A stretch of 64,000 nt of DNA from Nocardia uniformis NBRC 13702 (GCF_001613345.1 NZ_BDCE01000056.1:124001-188000), one strand, 5' to 3'; positions 16,675 through 26,040 are shown, counted from the stretch's first letter. The notes: generated by a model from the sequence alone, not told the origin. Numbers and translations: made by a program.

Positions 16675-18159
16675 ATGGCGAACGCCGTCGAGACCGAGCA
16701 CGTCGACGGCGACGCGGGCACCGCAGCCGCGGTCCCCAGCGCCAGGCTCGCCGCACAGATCGCACACCGCATCGAGGAAACCGTGATCGCCGGCGGCTGG
16801 CCCGTCGGCACCTCGCTGGGGTCAGAGGTGGAATTACGTGAGCGGTTCGGGGTGAGCCGATCGGTCCTGCGCGAGGCTGTCCGTCTGGTAGAACATCACC
16901 AGGTCGCCCGCATGCGCCGAGGACCGAACGGAGGCCTATTCGTCAGCGCTCCGGACGCCGGTCCCGCCACCAGGGCTACCGTCATCTACCTCGAGTACGT
17001 CGGCACCAGTGTCGCCGACCTGCTCGAGGCGCGGCTGTTGCTCGAGCCCATCGCGGCGGGTCTGGCCGGCGAGCAGATCACCGAGGAAGGTATCGCTCTG
17101 CTGCGCGGCACCCTCGACAACGAGGCCGCCTGCCAGGGCGATCGGGGTGTATCCGCGCAGGACCCCCTGCATCCCCTCCTCGGCGAGCTGTCCGGGAATC
17201 CGGTGCTGCGGTTGTTCATCGACGTGCTGACCCGGCTGACCGCGCGGTACGCACACACCTCACGTCAGGTATCGAAAGCCGAGGTGGCCGAATCCAAGCG
17301 CGTTTCCCACGAGGCGCATATGTCGATCGTCGACGCGGTGATCGCAAGCGACGCGGCAATCGCACAAATGGCCCTGATCGCGCACCTCGAGGCGATCGCT
17401 GCGTGGATCGAGGCACATCGTGTCCGGCACCGGACGCGGATCCCGGGTCCGGTGGTCGAACCCGAGATCGTCGAAGGCCCACAGGCGAAACTCGCCGAGG
17501 TGCTCGCAAGCCGCATCCACGACGACATCGTCGCGCGCGGCTGGCAGGTCGGAATGGTTCTCGGCTCCGAATCAGATCTCCTCGCTCGCTACGGGATCAG
17601 CCGGTCGGTGCTGCGCGAGGCCGTCAGGCTCCTGGAGTATCACTCGGTCGCTCGGATGCGCCGTGGGCCCGGCGGTGGGCTCGTCATTGCCACGCCCGAG
17701 CCGCAGGCCAGCATCGACACCATGGCGTTGTTCCTCGAGTACCAAGGCGTCACCACCGACAATCTGCGCGTCGTCCGCAACGCCATCGAACTGGGGGTCG
17801 TCGTACGGGCGACGGCACGGCATGCCCAGGGCGACACCGGCATAGCCGAACGCCTCCGAGCCACCACCCAGCTCACAGCGGACGGCCCAGAGGACTACGT
17901 ACACAAGGCCGACAGCTTCCATACTGAACTGGCGGACTCGGCCGGAAATCCTGTGCTGTCGTTGTTTCTCGCGATCATCACCGAACTGTTCCGCAGGCAC
18001 ACCGCGGAGTACAGCCGTCCCGCCCCCGGGGAAACAGCCGCCGCGGAGGTTCGGCACGCACATGAGCGGATTCTCGATGCCGTTCTCGCGGGCGATTCCG
18101 GGCTGGCTCGTCACCGCATGCGCCGGCACCTCGACGCGCTGGCGCCATGGTGGGCCTGA
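16675..18159 (+). CDS. Tandem double FadR-type GntR regulator
   Basis: Two complete FadR-like regulators are joined in one 494-residue chain. Winged helix 1 is at about residues 22-95 and FCD-like effector domain 1 at about 100-250; a short linker leads to winged helix 2 at about 265-345 and FCD-like domain 2 at about 350-490. Both recognition regions carry SRSVLREAVRL and a following RMRRGP wing. GntR/FadR proteins normally dimerise, so this could act as a covalent pseudo-dimer. The ATG has GGAGGAG upstream. The gene is followed within 75 bases by a crotonase, a CoA-transferase and an amidohydrolase gene, which it probably controls. Confidence 0.87.
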   Translation: MANAVETEHVDGDAGTAAAVPSARLAAQIAHRIEETVIAGGWPVGTSLGSEVELRERFGVSRSVLREAVRLVEHHQVARMRRGPNGGLFVSAPDAGPATRATVIYLEYVGTSVADLLEARLLLEPIAAGLAGEQITEEGIALLRGTLDNEAACQGDRGVSAQDPLHPLLGELSGNPVLRLFIDVLTRLTARYAHTSRQVSKAEVAESKRVSHEAHMSIVDAVIASDAAIAQMALIAHLEAIAAWIEAHRVRHRTRIPGPVVEPEIVEGPQAKLAEVLASRIHDDIVARGWQVGMVLGSESDLLARYGISRSVLREAVRLLEYHSVARMRRGPGGGLVIATPEPQASIDTMALFLEYQGVTTDNLRVVRNAIELGVVVRATARHAQGDTGIAERLRATTQLTADGPEDYVHKADSFHTELADSAGNPVLSLFLAIITELFRRHTAEYSRPAPGETAAAEVRHAHERILDAVLAGDSGLARHRMRRHLDALAPWWA

Positions 18160-18229
18160 CCGCATGAGCCACCGGCACACCAACCGCGAGGATGCCCTGC
18201 GTCGTGGTGGACCGACTACGGAGGTTGTG

Positions 18230-19252
18230 GTGGAACACCTCGGCCTGAAGGAGCTCGCCGCGGGCGCGGCCATCCTCGACGTGACCGATTCCGGCATGCC
18301 GGCAGCTCCGATGGTGGTCGTCGACTTGGATCGCGACCAGTGGTCGTACGCCGAGGCCGCTGCCGGTGCGCTCGGCAGGCGACGTTGCGTCGTGATGATC
18401 GGTGTCAGCGACTCCGCGCTTCCGGCGGCCGCCGAGCCACTGCTGGAATCGCTGACCTGCACGCTCGCGCCCAGCGGGCCAGGCCGGTCCTGGGTGCGCG
18501 GCGATCACACCGATCTGGACGCCATCGCTGCGACCGTTACCACCGCACCGCGCGCGGCGATCACTCTGGCGGGGTTGCTCGCACTCACCTCACGATCGAC
18601 CGTCGAGGACGGGCTGCTCGCGGAATCACTGGCCTACTCCATGCTGCTGGCGGGCTCGGAATTCGCGGGTTGGCGGGCTCGGATACCGCGGCGGCCGGTA
18701 CCTGACAGTGATGTTCCGGTACTGCTTGACCGGGCAGGCGAGACGTTGGTGGTAACCCTCAACCGCCCGGAACGGCACAATGCGTTCGGTCGGGCCGTCC
18801 GGGACGGGTTGCTCGACGCGTTCGCGGTGGCAGAGCTCGACCCCGACATCCGCGAGGTCGTGCTTCGCGGAGCCGGGCGATCCTTCTGCAGCGGAGGTGA
18901 TCTCGACGAGTTCGGCTCGGCTCATGACGCGGCCACCGCGCATCTGGTGCGGGTGGGCCGCAGCGCAGGCCATGCCGCGCATCGCCTCGCCCACCGCCTG
19001 CGCGCCGTCCTGCACGGACCGTGTATCGGCGCGGGCATCGAGCTTCCCGCCTTCGCGCACCGCGTGGAAGCGCACGAGGACGCCTGGTTCCAGTTGCCGG
19101 AGTTGTCCATGGGCCTCGTGCCCGGTGCCGGCGGAACCGTCTCCCTGTGCCACCGGATCGGACGTTGGCGCACAGCCTTTCTCGCGCTCACCGGCCGACC
19201 GATCGAGATCGGTACCGCGCTGGACTGGGGGCTGGTCGATGGCCGAGCCTGA
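18230..19252 (+). CDS. Crotonase-fold protein with N-terminal extension
   Basis: The C-terminal 190 residues are a crotonase domain (VTLNRPERHNAFGRAV, GAGRSFCSGGDLDEFG, PGAGGTVSL). The first 150 residues are unusual: they look like a degenerate half-domain and match no motif I can name. GTG 18230 has GGAGG five bases upstream; ATG 18164, four bases after the preceding stop, is an alternative that adds 22 residues. The 3' end overlaps the CoA-transferase gene by 14 bases, which suggests a coupled pair that may work as one complex. The likely role is an enoyl-CoA hydratase or hydrolase step; the specificity is unknown. Confidence 0.72.
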   Translation: MEHLGLKELAAGAAILDVTDSGMPAAPMVVVDLDRDQWSYAEAAAGALGRRRCVVMIGVSDSALPAAAEPLLESLTCTLAPSGPGRSWVRGDHTDLDAIAATVTTAPRAAITLAGLLALTSRSTVEDGLLAESLAYSMLLAGSEFAGWRARIPRRPVPDSDVPVLLDRAGETLVVTLNRPERHNAFGRAVRDGLLDAFAVAELDPDIREVVLRGAGRSFCSGGDLDEFGSAHDAATAHLVRVGRSAGHAAHRLAHRLRAVLHGPCIGAGIELPAFAHRVEAHEDAWFQLPELSMGLVPGAGGTVSLCHRIGRWRTAFLALTGRPIEIGTALDWGLVDGRA

Positions 19253-20501
19253 CTCCCTGGAGGCCAACGCGCGCTCACCGCTGCGCGCATGGGCCGCTTC
19301 CGGGGCGATGGCACTGACCGGCCGCGCCGGCGGAGCGCCGTGCGCCACCCCCGGACGCCCCGCGTCCGCTGTCGCCGAGTCCTTATGGCAATTCGAGCAG
19401 ACCACCACGGCGCGGAGCGGACGCCAGCCGAGGCTTCCGGGAGTCGGCTTGCTCGGTGAGCGGGCTGCCATCGCGGGATTCACGCGCCGCGGACCTGCCT
19501 CCTGTGGCGGTGCGTTCCGTACGGTGCGTACCGGTGACGGGTGGCTTGGCCTGTCACTGCCTCGCGCCACCGATATCGAACTCATCCCAGCGCTGGTCGA
19601 GCGGCCGGCCCTCGAGGCGGATCCGTGGGAAACCGTCGCCCGCTGGGCACACGACGTCCCGACCGCCGAGGCGGCCCGGCGCGTCGCGCTGCTGGGTCTT
19701 GCGGGAGGCGCCGTCCCCGGCGACGGCCTGGATTCACGTGCCGCGGTGGAAATCACGGAGCTCGGGCCACGACGCCACCGGCGCGAGCGCCCGCTCGTCA
19801 TCGATCTGACGGTCTTATGGGCGGGCCCGCTGTGCGCGCACCTACTGGGCCTGGGCGGCGCACAGGTCATCAAAGTGGAAAGTCGCTCCCGCCCGGACGG
19901 CGCACGGTTCGGCCCACCCGCGTTCTTCGATCTTCTGCACAGCGGACACAGCATGGTCGAGGTGGATTTCGGATACCAACGTGACGTGGACAGGTTGCGT
20001 GCCCTGATCGCCGATGCCGATCTCGTGCTGGAATCCGCCCGCGCCCGGGCCTTGCGCCAGTTCGGCATCGAGGCCGCCGACTGTGTGGCCGACGGGACCT
20101 CGTGGCTGTCGATCACGGCGCGTGGACGCGCCAGTAACACCGTCGGATTCGGCGACGACATCGCCGCGTCCGCAGGACTCGTCGTGGCCGACGGGGACGA
20201 TCGACTGCCCTGTGGTGACGCGCTGGCCGATCCACTCACCGGGACGTGTGCGGCGGCCGCCGCGTCCGAGGCCCTTCTCGCCGACCGCGCCCGACTCATC
20301 GATATCTCGATGCTGCATGTGGCCGCGGAAGTCGGCACCGACATCCCCGAGCAGCACGCCGTTGTGCGCACCGACAACGGCTGGCTGGTCGAGACCGCGG
20401 ACGGGCGCTTTCCGGTGGTTCCGCCCGTTCGGCGCCGGGTTCCCGGACGTGCCAAGGGAATCGGCGCGGATAATGCCACCGTTTTCGGAGCACGTCCGTG
20501 A
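19239..20501 (+). CDS. Class III (CaiB/BaiF) CoA-transferase-like protein, unusual domain order
   Basis: The Rossmann part typical of this family begins only at about residue 185 (VIDLTVLWAGPLCAHLLGLG, then a GAQVIKVES segment). The first 180 residues resemble the small-domain region that normally lies in the second half of CaiB proteins (FRTVRTGDGWLGLSLPR). This 420-residue protein therefore looks permuted or composed of half-domains. An Asp pair in GDDIAASAGLV could be the catalytic Asp. The ATG overlaps the upstream gene by 14 bases, and the stop overlaps the next gene's GTG. It would transfer CoA between carboxylates to activate or recycle a pathway acid (inference). Confidence 0.68.
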   Translation: MAEPDSLEANARSPLRAWAASGAMALTGRAGGAPCATPGRPASAVAESLWQFEQTTTARSGRQPRLPGVGLLGERAAIAGFTRRGPASCGGAFRTVRTGDGWLGLSLPRATDIELIPALVERPALEADPWETVARWAHDVPTAEAARRVALLGLAGGAVPGDGLDSRAAVEITELGPRRHRRERPLVIDLTVLWAGPLCAHLLGLGGAQVIKVESRSRPDGARFGPPAFFDLLHSGHSMVEVDFGYQRDVDRLRALIADADLVLESARARALRQFGIEAADCVADGTSWLSITARGRASNTVGFGDDIAASAGLVVADGDDRLPCGDALADPLTGTCAAAAASEALLADRARLIDISMLHVAAEVGTDIPEQHAVVRTDNGWLVETADGRFPVVPPVRRRVPGRAKGIGADNATVFGARP

Positions 20502-21883
20502 GTATCCTGTTCCGCGATGTCGAAATCGATGGGGCCCGGGTCGATGTCCGCGTCGTCGGTGAGTACATCGCCGAGATCGGCCGGGGTCTGTCGATCGACT
20601 CGGCCGAACTGATCGATGGCGGCGCAGGGGCGCTGCTACCGGGTCTGCACGACCACCATCTGCACCTGCTCGCACTCGCGGCCACGCGCCGATCCGTTGA
20701 TTGCGGACCGCCGTCGGTGACCGATCTCGGCGCGCTGGCGCGGGCACTCCGGGCACACGCGGGATCCGGCTGGGTACGGGGAACCGGCTATCACGAATCC
20801 GTGGCCGGCGATCTCGATCGACACGTGCTGGACCGTCTGCTCCCCTACCGGCCGGTTCGCGTTCAGCATCGCAGCGGCGCGCTATGGATTCTGAATTCCG
20901 TCGGTGTGGACACGGTTTCCCGAGTTCTCGACGCCACCGCCGATGTCGAACGCGACGAGTCCGGCGCACCCACCGGGCGACTGTGGCGCTACGATTCACG
21001 GCTCCGCCCTGCCCTACCGGCCGACGTCCCCGATCTGGCCCAGGTCGGGGAAACGCTGGCGCGATACGGCATCACCAGCGTCACCGATGCCACGCCGGAC
21101 CTGGACGACACGGCGATCGGCCTGCTGTCGTCGGGACACCGCAGCGGCGCGTTGCCCCAGTCCATCACCCTGCTGGGTGCAGACAACACAGGAACTGTGG
21201 GCGGCGGACTCTCCGTCGGACCCCGTAAATTGCTGCTACGCGACCACGACCTGCCGACCTTCGACCAGCTCGCCGCCGCTGTCGCCGGGGCGCACAGCGT
21301 CGGCCGCGCAGTGGCGGTGCACTGTGTGAGCCGTGAGTCGTTGCTGCTGAGCATGGTGGTCTTCGATGGCGTCGGCAGCATCGAGGGCGACCGAATCGAA
21401 CATGCCGGGATCGTTCCAGAGGGGGTCGCGGAGTGGATTTCACGCCTGGGTTTACGGGTGGTCACGCAGCCCGGATTTTTGTCGGCACGCGGCGATGACT
21501 ACCTCCGCGACGTCGCCTCCGATGACCTTCCCTACCTCTACCCGTACGCGAGTCTGCTACGTGCGGGTGTGAAAGTCACCCCATCCAGCGATGCGCCGCA
21601 CGGCCCGCTCGACCCCTGGGCGGTAATGCGTGCCGCGACCGACCGGACGGCTCGCAGCGGCGCGGTGCTGGGGCCTGACGAATGCGTCACGCCGATGACC
21701 GCACTCGCGGGCTATCTCGGAACCCCAGGCGACCCGGGCGGTCCGCCGCGACACCTAGCTTGCGGCGTCCGCGCCGATCTCTGCCTGCTCGGCGGTCCAC
21801 TGCGACAAGCACTGACACGACAGGACGCCAGCTGGGTGCGGATGGTGGTGATCGGCGGTCGGATCGTGGTGCGCGATGAGTAG
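20498..21883 (+). CDS. Amidohydrolase family protein (YtcJ/amidohydrolase 3-like)
   Basis: This 461-residue metal-dependent hydrolase of the amidohydrolase superfamily has the metal-binding HxH in GLHDHHLHLL at about residues 49-58, later His residues (AVHC and EHAG), and a conserved Asp in SSDAPHGP at about 364-371. The TIM-barrel order is normal. It starts at a GTG overlapping the CoA-transferase stop (GTGA), so it is the last gene of the operon headed by the double FadR. The substrate could be an amide, ester or lactone; hydrolysis of a ring-opened intermediate is one idea, but nothing in the sequence fixes it. Confidence 0.8.
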   Translation: MSILFRDVEIDGARVDVRVVGEYIAEIGRGLSIDSAELIDGGAGALLPGLHDHHLHLLALAATRRSVDCGPPSVTDLGALARALRAHAGSGWVRGTGYHESVAGDLDRHVLDRLLPYRPVRVQHRSGALWILNSVGVDTVSRVLDATADVERDESGAPTGRLWRYDSRLRPALPADVPDLAQVGETLARYGITSVTDATPDLDDTAIGLLSSGHRSGALPQSITLLGADNTGTVGGGLSVGPRKLLLRDHDLPTFDQLAAAVAGAHSVGRAVAVHCVSRESLLLSMVVFDGVGSIEGDRIEHAGIVPEGVAEWISRLGLRVVTQPGFLSARGDDYLRDVASDDLPYLYPYASLLRAGVKVTPSSDAPHGPLDPWAVMRAATDRTARSGAVLGPDECVTPMTALAGYLGTPGDPGGPPRHLACGVRADLCLLGGPLRQALTRQDASWVRMVVIGGRIVVRDE

Positions 21884-22001
21884 CACGCCATGCCGACGAG
21901 CCTGATCAGGCTACTAATTTATCACCACGTGCCGGAACCACGGCCTGAGGAGCGGTCGACGGCGCCCACTCATAGACGGCAGCGACGCTGCCGACGCATA
22001 T

Positions 22002-22021
22002 GGTTAACTACGATAGGTAGG
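22002..22021 (+). promoter_or_regulatory. AT-rich element upstream of GntR gene
   Basis: The segment 22002-22021 contains GGTTAACTACGATAGG, and the GntR start lies about 105 bases downstream. The core TACGATAG is shared with the element before the paralogous GntR gene at 41028-41048, which suggests autoregulation by this regulator family. It is one member of the recurring motif set described in the findings. Confidence 0.4.
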
Positions 22022-22125
22022 TGTGTTGCGGTGAACCGAGACTGTGCTGACATCGCGGCACGTCCATGATCGACGGCCAGCGGTTGCGCGGCACGGCTAT
22101 CGACGATCCCGACGGAGGTAGCGTA

Positions 22126-22923
22126 GTGACCGACGAGTTGTTCGCTTCGAAGCTCGACCAGCCACATTCGACCATGCGGCCTATCCGTACGCCCAAGACC
22201 GCGGAGTTGGTTGCCCGCAAACTTCGACGGATGATCGTCGACGGCGAACTCCAGGACGGCGATCACCTCCCCAACGAAACCGAACTCATGGTGCATTTCT
22301 CCATCAGCCGCCCCACCCTCCGTGAAGCGGTGCGCGTGCTCGAATCCGAGCGTCTCGTCGAGGTGCGACGCGGATCACGCGCCGGCGCGCGGGTGTGTGT
22401 GCCCGGACCGGAGGTCGCGGCGCGGCCGGCATCCCTGCTGCTGGAACTCGCGGGCGCCACTGTCGCCGACGTCTTCGTCGCCCGTGAGGCGATCGAGCCC
22501 GCTGCGGCTCGGCTGCTCGCCGAGAACGGCACCGAAGCCGCGTTCGACGAACTGGAGCGCATCGTCGACGAGGAGATCCCGCTCGGATACGACCTCGATC
22601 GGCTCGCGCGCGGCAGCTCGATCTTCCACCTGCGCATGGTCCAGCTGTCAGGCAACCATACCCTCGCGCTCATCGCGGGCATGTTGCAGGAGATCTTCGA
22701 GCGCCATACATCGGTAGTCGTGCACGATCGCGTCGAAGAGCATCGGGAAGGCAACGCCGAGAACCCCAAACTGCTCATCCGGTCCTGCCGCAGGCTCATC
22801 AAACTGCTGCGTGCACGCGATGCCGACGGGGCGTTCGAGCACTGGCAGAACCACATGACCACGACCCGTGACCTGCTTCTACGCGGCTACGAAGACGTCA
22901 AGGTGCGCGACATTCTCGACTGA
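22126..22923 (+). CDS. FadR-type GntR transcriptional regulator (copy A)
   Basis: This 265-residue protein has a winged helix at about residues 20-90 (SRPTLREAVRVLESERLVEV) and a C-terminal FCD domain with metal/ligand-binding His residues. GTG 22126 has GGAGG seven bases upstream; the frame is open from an ATG at 22066 without a ribosome site. It ends in VRDILD, the same tail as the paralogue at 41167-41968, to which it is closely similar along its length. It probably controls nearby acyl-CoA genes with an acyl-CoA or related acid as ligand (inference). Confidence 0.9.
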   Translation: MTDELFASKLDQPHSTMRPIRTPKTAELVARKLRRMIVDGELQDGDHLPNETELMVHFSISRPTLREAVRVLESERLVEVRRGSRAGARVCVPGPEVAARPASLLLELAGATVADVFVAREAIEPAAARLLAENGTEAAFDELERIVDEEIPLGYDLDRLARGSSIFHLRMVQLSGNHTLALIAGMLQEIFERHTSVVVHDRVEEHREGNAENPKLLIRSCRRLIKLLRARDADGAFEHWQNHMTTTRDLLLRGYEDVKVRDILD

Positions 22924-23024
22924 GTCCAGCTGGATTCCGGCGCGAACCGTTCGCCGATCACCATGGAGGACATACCGCCAGAGCATGACCTCGGCCGGTA
23001 CTGGACGACTCCCCGACCATCCCT

Positions 23025-23054
23025 GTATCGCGGCAGGCAGCTTCGCCGCGATAC
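23025..23054. terminator. Hairpin between convergent genes
   Basis: GTATCGCGGC at 23025-23034 and GCCGCGATAC at 23045-23054 form a perfect 10-base-pair stem with a 10-base loop. It lies in the 210-base gap between the converging 3' ends of the GntR gene (+) and the MaoC hydratase gene (-), the right place for a bidirectional terminator. There is no T tract, as is common in actinobacteria. Confidence 0.6.
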
Positions 23055-23133
23055 ACGCGGTCGGCCGATCAGCGTGGTCCCAGAGCTCCTCCTGAGGCGG
23101 GACTTCGGTGACAAACCCGATCTCGAATGCGCG

Positions 23134-24387
23134 CTACCCGGGGATGAGCTCGAGGTGGCGCTGCATCATCCGCGCCGCAATCTCTTCCAATTCCCGTGGC
23201 GCGGCAGGCAGAACAGCCGAACCACACACCTGGGAAGGCAACGATACCGTCGCGGTAGCCGGGCAGGTGACTTCGCCCCGCTGCGAGGTGCCACGCAGCT
23301 CGACCTCGGCCAGATACATACCGTCCTGCACTCGTGTGCCGGTCACCTCCCCGGTGATCATATGTGTGTCCCCGAGGTAGTTGAACCGGCGCATCTGCGA
23401 CGACATACTCACCAGCCAGCCGTCGTCGCCCACCCAGTCGGTGAGGTAGTGGCTGAGCCAGCAATCGCGCATCATCCCATAGTCGTAGGCGGCGGGCAGG
23501 CCGATGGACTTCGCGTACGCGCTGTCCCAGTGGATCCGCTGAGCGACGTCCGGGATCCCCGCCTCGTCGGGAACGTAGAACGCCGCGATTCGGCGGCGGT
23601 TCTTGTAGGCCAACCGCGAGGCCGACGGCGTGTACGGCGCGAAACCGTAGCCGCCCGAATGGAAAACTACGACATCGGTGGTGGTCAGCGGACCTTTGGC
23701 CATGGTTCCGAGCGACTCGCCCACCGCAACGTCCTCAAACCACCTCGGGTCCGCTCCCCCGGGCCGCTCGGCCGAGTACACCTCGTCGATCCGGGCGATG
23801 TCCTCCTCGGTGTAGGAGGCCGCTTCGACGCTGCCGTACTTGCTCCGCTTCTTGGATTCGTGACGCTCGGTGTGGATCGTGATCACTCGTTGTGTCTGAA
23901 CGATTTCCGCGCGCTGATTGAACTGGGCATGCAGGTGGGTGACGATCACCGAACGTCCCGCGAACTCCGACTGCTTCTCCTCCACCGTTTCGATGCCTCG
24001 AAAGGAATACAGGACGTCACCGTCGGTGACCGGCCGATACCAATGGGTTGTCGTGCCGGAGACGAAGACGTGGATGCCACGGAACGACGGTCGGCGCTGT
24101 TCCTTGGGGATCGGGTCGGCCGCCAGTTCCTTCTTCAGCGCGATGTTGATCATCGGCGGCGCGATCTGCCCGCCCCAGCGAGTCTTCTTGCCGTACTCCT
24201 CGTCGACGAAGAGGGGGTTGTCGTCGCCGTAGCTGCGCGCGAAGGCACGCATCACGTCCGGAGTGGCTCTGGTGAAGTGCTCGCGCTGGGTCACCGCGTG
24301 GTAGACGCCGATCAGATCCTTGGTCCGCGCGATGTCCTCGTCCCGAAACCGGAAGACCTGCGTGTCAGCGATGTCGGTAGTAGTCAT
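23134..24387 (-). CDS. Fused double hot-dog MaoC-type acyl-CoA hydratase
   Basis: Two hot-dog domains are joined in 417 residues. The N-terminal FAS1-like/MaoC-N domain spans about 15-180 and carries the hydratase-2 type segment YGDDNPLFVDEE, with Phe where the usual motif has His. The C-terminal MaoC domain spans about 215-400 (IHWDSAYAKSIGLPAAYDYG). In steroid side-chain degradation the equivalent halves are separate subunits (ChsH1 and the N-terminal part of ChsH2); here they form one chain. It should hydrate a bulky 2-enoyl-CoA. It lies 67 bases downstream of an acyl-CoA ligase gene on the same strand. The start is an ATG with GAGGA close upstream. Confidence 0.82.
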   Translation of the reverse strand: MTTTDIADTQVFRFRDEDIARTKDLIGVYHAVTQREHFTRATPDVMRAFARSYGDDNPLFVDEEYGKKTRWGGQIAPPMINIALKKELAADPIPKEQRRPSFRGIHVFVSGTTTHWYRPVTDGDVLYSFRGIETVEEKQSEFAGRSVIVTHLHAQFNQRAEIVQTQRVITIHTERHESKKRSKYGSVEAASYTEEDIARIDEVYSAERPGGADPRWFEDVAVGESLGTMAKGPLTTTDVVVFHSGGYGFAPYTPSASRLAYKNRRRIAAFYVPDEAGIPDVAQRIHWDSAYAKSIGLPAAYDYGMMRDCWLSHYLTDWVGDDGWLVSMSSQMRRFNYLGDTHMITGEVTGTRVQDGMYLAEVELRGTSQRGEVTCPATATVSLPSQVCGSAVLPAAPRELEEIAARMMQRHLELIPG

Positions 24388-24454
24388 GAGTCCTCAATTC
24401 TTCGGATGCGGCGCACCAGCGGGTGCGCCGGGCGCTCCCAGATGAAACCGAGAA

Positions 24455-26011
24455 TCAACTGGGTGTCGAGTTCTCGGGCGTTGCTTCCTTCACCGCCGAA
24501 ATCGGGATTTCGATCTCGGCGACCAGCTCGAGTAGACGGCGCCGATCGACCTTCATCGAGACTCCTCGCGGTAGCCGCGAGACCGTGAAGACACGCACGG
24601 GAATCTCGTAAGCTGTGAGCCGGTCTCGGCAGAACGCCTTCAACTCCGCCTCGTCGATCACATCGAAACCCTCGGCGGGCTCGATGACAGCGATTGGCAC
24701 CCGCCCGAGCCTTGTGTCCTCACGGCCGAACACCGTCGCATCGAGCACCGCCGGATGCTCCCGAAGGGCGTGGGCGACGGTCTCGGGCTGAATCTTGAAG
24801 CCGCCCCGGATGATCGCGTCATCAGCGCGGCCGTCGACAAAGACGAACCCGTCGTCGTCGATGTGACCGATGTCGGAGGTACGCACCCAGTGGCTCGTAC
24901 CCGCACCCGCCTGTCTCGAATGCACCTCCAGGCGACCGGTTCGACCGAATGGCAGCTCCATGCCGTCCTCGTCGGTGATCCGCATCCGGACACCCGGGAA
25001 CGGCTTGCCGATACTCCCCCGCTTCTGCTGCCACCACTGCGCGTGCAGCGGCTTGGTCCAGCCGGCGACAGCGCCGGAGAACTCGGTCGCTCCGTACATG
25101 ACCAGCACCGGTATCCCGTATCTAGCGGTGAACTCGTCGGCGAGGGTGGGGCTGACCACGGTTGTTCCCGCGGTGACCGCCCGCAGACTGGACAGGTCTT
25201 CGCGCGGGACATCCGCGTCGAGAACAGCCCGCATCGCCGCAGGCGGTAGTCCGGTGACCTTGGGACGGTGCTCTTTGACCGCAGCCGTCCACCCCGCGAC
25301 CGTGAAACGAGGCAGCAGCACGAACGGCCTTGCCTCCGCCAGACATTGCAACACGCCCCAGAGCCCACCGATGTGGACGATCGGCAGCAGGATCAACCCG
25401 ACGCTGCCGGTCAGGGGCACACGGTCGGCGGGTCCGGCCGCCCCGGTGTGCGAGTGCACCGCGGTCAGCGCCGCCTCGAGCTGGCGCCAGGTCAGCGGAA
25501 TCCGCTTCGGCGGGCCGGTGGTACCCGAGGTGAAGATCTCGACACCGACCGCCTCACCGACCGTGCGGTCAGGCTCGGGCGCTGCCGCGACAGGCGAATT
25601 GGCCCTCGCCACAGACTCGCCGTCGACAGCGAGCCCGCTGATACCGGCAGCGTCGGCCGCGGCCAGGAACTCCAGTTCCGACCACATCTCCGCGGCGGCC
25701 AGTACCGCCCGTGGCGCAGCTCCCGTCATGTCGGCGGCCACTCTGGCCGTCGGCTGCATGGGATTCAGCGTGACGATGGTCCGCCCCTTGCCGAGAATGG
25801 CGAGCAGCGCGGCGACCGACTCCATCCGATTTCCGAGAACGACGGCGACTCGGCTACCCGCACCGCACCCGAGACTGTCCAGTTCCATGTCCAGGCGCTC
25901 GGCCAGTCTTCGCACCGTGCCCCACTCGAACCACGACTCGCCCTGCTGGATCATGCGGGCGTCGTCCGGCGCATTCCACAGGCTTACCAGCGCATCCTTG
26001 ATGCTCGTCAT
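24455..26011 (-). CDS. AMP-forming acyl-CoA ligase
   Basis: This 518-residue ANL-superfamily enzyme activates a carboxylic acid to its CoA thioester through an acyl-adenylate. Visible motifs are the P-loop FTSGTTGPPKR at about residues 160-170, YGATEF at about 315-320, the SDIGHIDDDG motif and the hinge GRADDAIIRGGFKI; a Lys near the C-terminus (MKVDRR) fits the catalytic Lys. It has its own promoter-like sequence (TTGACC, 17 bases, TAAGTT, read on the minus strand between 26069 and 26041) and probably transcribes into the MaoC hydratase gene. A decayed relative with a very similar promoter lies at 37322-37566. Confidence 0.9.
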   Translation of the reverse strand: MTSIKDALVSLWNAPDDARMIQQGESWFEWGTVRRLAERLDMELDSLGCGAGSRVAVVLGNRMESVAALLAILGKGRTIVTLNPMQPTARVAADMTGAAPRAVLAAAEMWSELEFLAAADAAGISGLAVDGESVARANSPVAAAPEPDRTVGEAVGVEIFTSGTTGPPKRIPLTWRQLEAALTAVHSHTGAAGPADRVPLTGSVGLILLPIVHIGGLWGVLQCLAEARPFVLLPRFTVAGWTAAVKEHRPKVTGLPPAAMRAVLDADVPREDLSSLRAVTAGTTVVSPTLADEFTARYGIPVLVMYGATEFSGAVAGWTKPLHAQWWQQKRGSIGKPFPGVRMRITDEDGMELPFGRTGRLEVHSRQAGAGTSHWVRTSDIGHIDDDGFVFVDGRADDAIIRGGFKIQPETVAHALREHPAVLDATVFGREDTRLGRVPIAVIEPAEGFDVIDEAELKAFCRDRLTAYEIPVRVFTVSRLPRGVSMKVDRRRLLELVAEIEIPISAVKEATPENSTPS

Positions 26012-26040
26012 GCGAAACTCCCACTCTGCCCCATTCCTTC

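Noticed and set aside
22963..24588. A 541-codon plus-strand frame opposite the MaoC hydratase gene
   Set aside because: It shadows a gene with clear hot-dog motifs on the other strand; its content is mirror composition only.
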